A stretch of DNA of 18,042 bases from Zelonia costaricensis. Taxonomy: Eukaryota > Euglenozoa > Kinetoplastea > Trypanosomatida > Trypanosomatidae. Below the pieces are notes generated by a model that searched no databases, was not told the DNA's origin, and was given only the letters and a program-made list of their open reading frames with translations. Location: NCBI GenBank assembly GCA_030849075.1, contig JASAOO010003049.1, forward strand, positions 1,129 through 19,170. The letters are read 5' to 3'. The translations under genes and the position numbers were made by a program. This document shows positions 15,844-18,042 of the stretch, one piece after another (position 1 is the first letter of the stretch; the number at the start of each line of letters is the position of its first letter).

Positions 15844-15860
15844 TGTGTGTGTGTGTGTGT
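15844..15860 (+). repeat. (TG)n microsatellite
   Basis: An uninterrupted TG run about 1.14 kb after the stop of the third gene. Confidence 0.9.
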
Positions 15861-15945
15861 ACTTGGCATTTCTCGCTGCGTTTCGTGCCGGGTTCTTTTT
15901 TCCTTTTGTGGTTGACCCGCAAAGTCGCGTGCTGCACCCGCTTTC

Positions 15946-16029
15946 ACCGCGCTCCTCCTGATCCTCTTCTTCCCCCTCCCCTCCCCTCCCCCCTTCCTCC
16001 CTCTCTCCCTGCTCCCGCTGTGTGTGCAG
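15946..16029 (+). promoter_or_regulatory. Strong candidate spliced-leader acceptor
   Basis: An almost pure C/T tract from about 15951 to 16017 ends in GCTGTGTGTGCAG with the AG at 16028-16029. It is among the longest pyrimidine tracts in the window. The first ATG of a signal-peptide-like ORF lies 46 nt downstream at 16075. Confidence 0.5.
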
Positions 16030-16074
16030 TGCGGACGCCACAGGTGTACGTCGCTCAGTGTCCGTGGCGCTGTC

Positions 16075-16311
16075 ATGGCACGGCGCACGGGGGCTCGCAG
16101 CATGGCAAGACTCACCGCTTTCTCACTTGTAGCTGTTTGCTTCCTTTTCACTACGTCACTAGGGCGACTTGAAACCCGCTTTGCAGCACGACTGCAATTT
16201 AGTCGCGTGCTTGCCTCCCACACGTTTCCTCTTTCCGCGCTGCGTCGTGCGTGTGCGTGGTCGTGGGTGCGGCACCACGCGGTCGAATCTCTGGGGCACA
16301 CTGCGCTCTGA
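16075..16311 (+). CDS. Possible small ORF with signal-peptide-like start (doubtful)
   Basis: 78 codons from ATG to TGA. The start has two nearby ATGs (16075 and 16102); from the second it reads MARLTAFSLVAVCFLFTTSLG, a basic-then-hydrophobic stretch like a signal peptide. The rest (ETRFAARLQFSRVLASHTFP and on) is Arg-rich with no recognisable domain. In favour: it follows a strong candidate trans-splice acceptor. Against: third codon positions lack the GC preference seen in the PSA-like genes, and hydrophobic runs arise readily in T-rich UTR DNA. I do not recognise it. It may overlap an old retroposon. Confidence 0.15.
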   Translation: MARRTGARSMARLTAFSLVAVCFLFTTSLGRLETRFAARLQFSRVLASHTFPLSALRRACAWSWVRHHAVESLGHTAL

Positions 16312-18042
16312 TGTGTGCTTGGGAAGAAAAGAAAAAGAATGCGCGCGATGGGGTTCTCCGACCTCGGCTGGTGAGCTGGGGCTGCCGCCTCCCTGCTGCC
16401 CCCCCCCCCAAATCCCCGGCCCTCTCCCTCCGCGCGTGTGGACTGGTTGCAGCGAGCGCCACGCTGTCGCCTGCGTTGGCGCCGATCTGTTTGCCCTCCT
16501 CCCCAGACGTTTGCTTTTTCTATTTTCGCAGCCTTTTGTTTCCCTCCAAATGTCCCCTCGCTTGCCTTCGGTTGTTTTCTTTCTTGCGCTCACGGCCACC
16601 TCCCATCCACCTCCCTCCCTTCCTCCCTTTCCCTACCACCAACCGGCTGAGTCGTACGTCTTCTCTTCGTTTCAGCACGCGTACGCCTTTCCTCTTCCCC
16701 CCTCCCTCTCTCCCTACACAGGTGACTGGACATGCCGCGGACCGCTGCTCCCCCTCCGCGTGTCCCTGGTCGTTGCACTCTTTCCCACTGGTGCTTTCTG
16801 CAAGCGAGTCTCGACGCTTTTTTTTTTTCCCCGTTTGATATCGCGTGACCGGGATGCATCGTTCACCTTACTGGCGCGTTGTGTATGTGTGTGCACGCAG
16901 CTCGGGACTCCGTTGTACAGCTCCTCTGCTCTCCACCACATCCGACACGGTGGTGAGACCCTCCCCCCCCCTTTCCCCGCACCTTCACGGCACTACACTT
17001 CCCGCTGTGCGCCCCTGTCTTTGTTGCCTCTCGCACCTCTCACCTGCAAAGAGAAAGCTGAGTGCATACAAGTGGATTAGGCGGTCGCGGCGTGAGGGAA
17101 AGCAGGCGCGGTGCGGCCCGCGGCGTGCCACAGGCTCACCGTATGTTTTTCTCCTTTTCGTGCTTCTTTTTTTCTCGCTGTTCGTCTGTATATGTGTGTG
17201 AGTGTGTGTATCTGTGTGTTTGTGTATGGGTGTCCTTGTTTGTTTTGTATCTGGCTCATTGTTCACGCGTTGACCGTGTGCTTTGTTATCGCTCGACGTC
17301 GCTTGCTGCAGCCAGTGCCGCTCCCAGAACTACCGTTCTCGTCTTCGAGGAAAAGACACAAAATAGAAATACGGTTGCCGGCACACGCCGGACTCTTTGA
17401 CGTCTTCGCCCTTTCTGTCACGTTATCATCCCCTCCGGCTTTTCATCCTCGCTATCTTCACCGGATCGATGACGGCGATGAAGGTCTGCGCTTCTTTTTT
17501 CTTCTCCTTTCTCTCACTCTCACGACCACCGCACAGTCGCCCTTCCCCTTCCCCTGTTCTCACACACCTTCCTCCCCCCCCCCCCCCCCCTTACCCGCGG
17601 CGTAACCTAAGCCACGCACGCGAAGGGTACACGTCTTCAAGCATTCACGTCAAACAAGAAAAAAAAAATGGCAAGGTGGTGTTCTAAAAGTCGGCCCTCC
17701 ACCCCGTACTCCTCATCTCACACGCCTCTACCCCTTTGCGTTGTGCCGACTTCCTCACCGTAACCGGATGTAATGTGATGGGCAACAGACAGATGCGTAA
17801 AGGAGGCGAGAGGACAAGGGGGGCGGAGTCGAGCAAGCCCCGCTCTCCCCTCTCTCGGTGTTGCGCGTTTGTGCGTGTGTGTGCGTGGCATCCCCTCCTT
17901 CCCGGGTCGCGGCTCCCGCAATCCGAAAAGAAGAACGGAGGCCAGCTTGCAACAGGCATCACACGCCTTCTGCAAAACGGAGAGAATAGCTGGCAAGAGC
18001 GGCGCCACTGCCTCTCTCTTCCCCTCCCCCCTGGTCGTGCCC
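16312..18042 (+). other. Intergenic region to the window end, no gene seen
   Basis: Continued pyrimidine-rich DNA with tracts at about 16605-16635, 16690-16715 and 16818-16832, and a GT-rich patch at about 17190-17230. A run of 17 C lies at 17574-17590, and a run of A at about 17659-17668. The frame 16169-17080 reads as low-complexity Pro/Ser/Arg/Phe. The last 350 bases are more balanced but show no frame worth accepting. Confidence 0.55.
17574..17590 (+). repeat. Poly-C tract (17 C)
   Basis: The longest homopolymer in the window. Its exact length may be a sequencing or assembly estimate. Confidence 0.85.

Noticed and set aside
16245..16300. Possible tRNA (GGTCGAATCT resembles a T-arm)
   Set aside because: No matching acceptor stem, D-arm or anticodon arm could be placed around it.
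1..18042. CRISPR array, bacterial operon, insertion sequence or terminator
   Set aside because: Repeats are microsatellites or coding serine repeats. There is no spacer structure, no transposase and no ribosome-binding-site pattern, and the genome is clearly eukaryotic kinetoplastid in style.

Overview
The window looks like nuclear DNA from a trypanosomatid of the Leishmania group (Leishmania or a close relative; the genus cannot be fixed from sequence alone). The evidence is intron-less genes all on the + strand, long intergenic stretches of + strand pyrimidine tracts ending in AG (the form of spliced-leader acceptor sites), many (GT)n runs, high GC in coding DNA, and above all the protein family. 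All three clear genes encode secreted leucine-rich-repeat (LRR) proteins of the promastigote surface antigen family (PSA / PSA-2 / GP46, 'surface antigen-like protein').

Layout: (1) positions 2-751, the 3' end of a first PSA-like gene, entering the window inside a Ser/Ala/Pro linker; (2) 752-3602, about 2.85 kb without a convincing gene; (3) 3603-5930, a complete two-module PSA-like gene with a long Ser/Gly linker encoded by (AGC/GGC)n; (4) 5931-12045, about 6.1 kb without a convincing gene, unusually long for such an array; (5) 12046-14706, a complete three-module PSA-like gene with two short Ser-rich linkers; (6) 14707-18042, at least 3.3 kb with no clear gene but with hairpins, G-rich tracts, a strong candidate splice acceptor and one weak signal-peptide-like small ORF.

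The proteins are built like beads on a string. Each bead has a Cys-rich N-cap, then 4 to 10 LRRs of about 24 residues (LPxxWxxLxxLxxLxLxxNxLxG). Beads that are followed by another bead end in a conserved Cys cap and are joined by Ser-rich linkers resembling the phosphoglycosylated parts of Leishmania proteophosphoglycans. The caps have fixed spacing: C-x34-C-x3-C-x6-C at the start of every non-first bead, and CxC-x(23-25)-C-x5-C at the end of every bead followed by a linker. The last bead of each protein lacks the end cap, and none of the three C-termini carries a visible GPI signal or membrane segment. The middle gene appears to be a shortened relative that stops inside a 'middle-type' bead.

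Nothing points to a wholly new enzymatic system. The most interesting points are the cap code and bead types, independent expansion of serine linkers in different codon sets, the near-identical signal-peptide block shared by genes 2 and 3, and several structured non-coding elements: a 12-bp and an 11-bp perfect hairpin, and (GT)n blocks placed about 1.1-1.3 kb after each stop.
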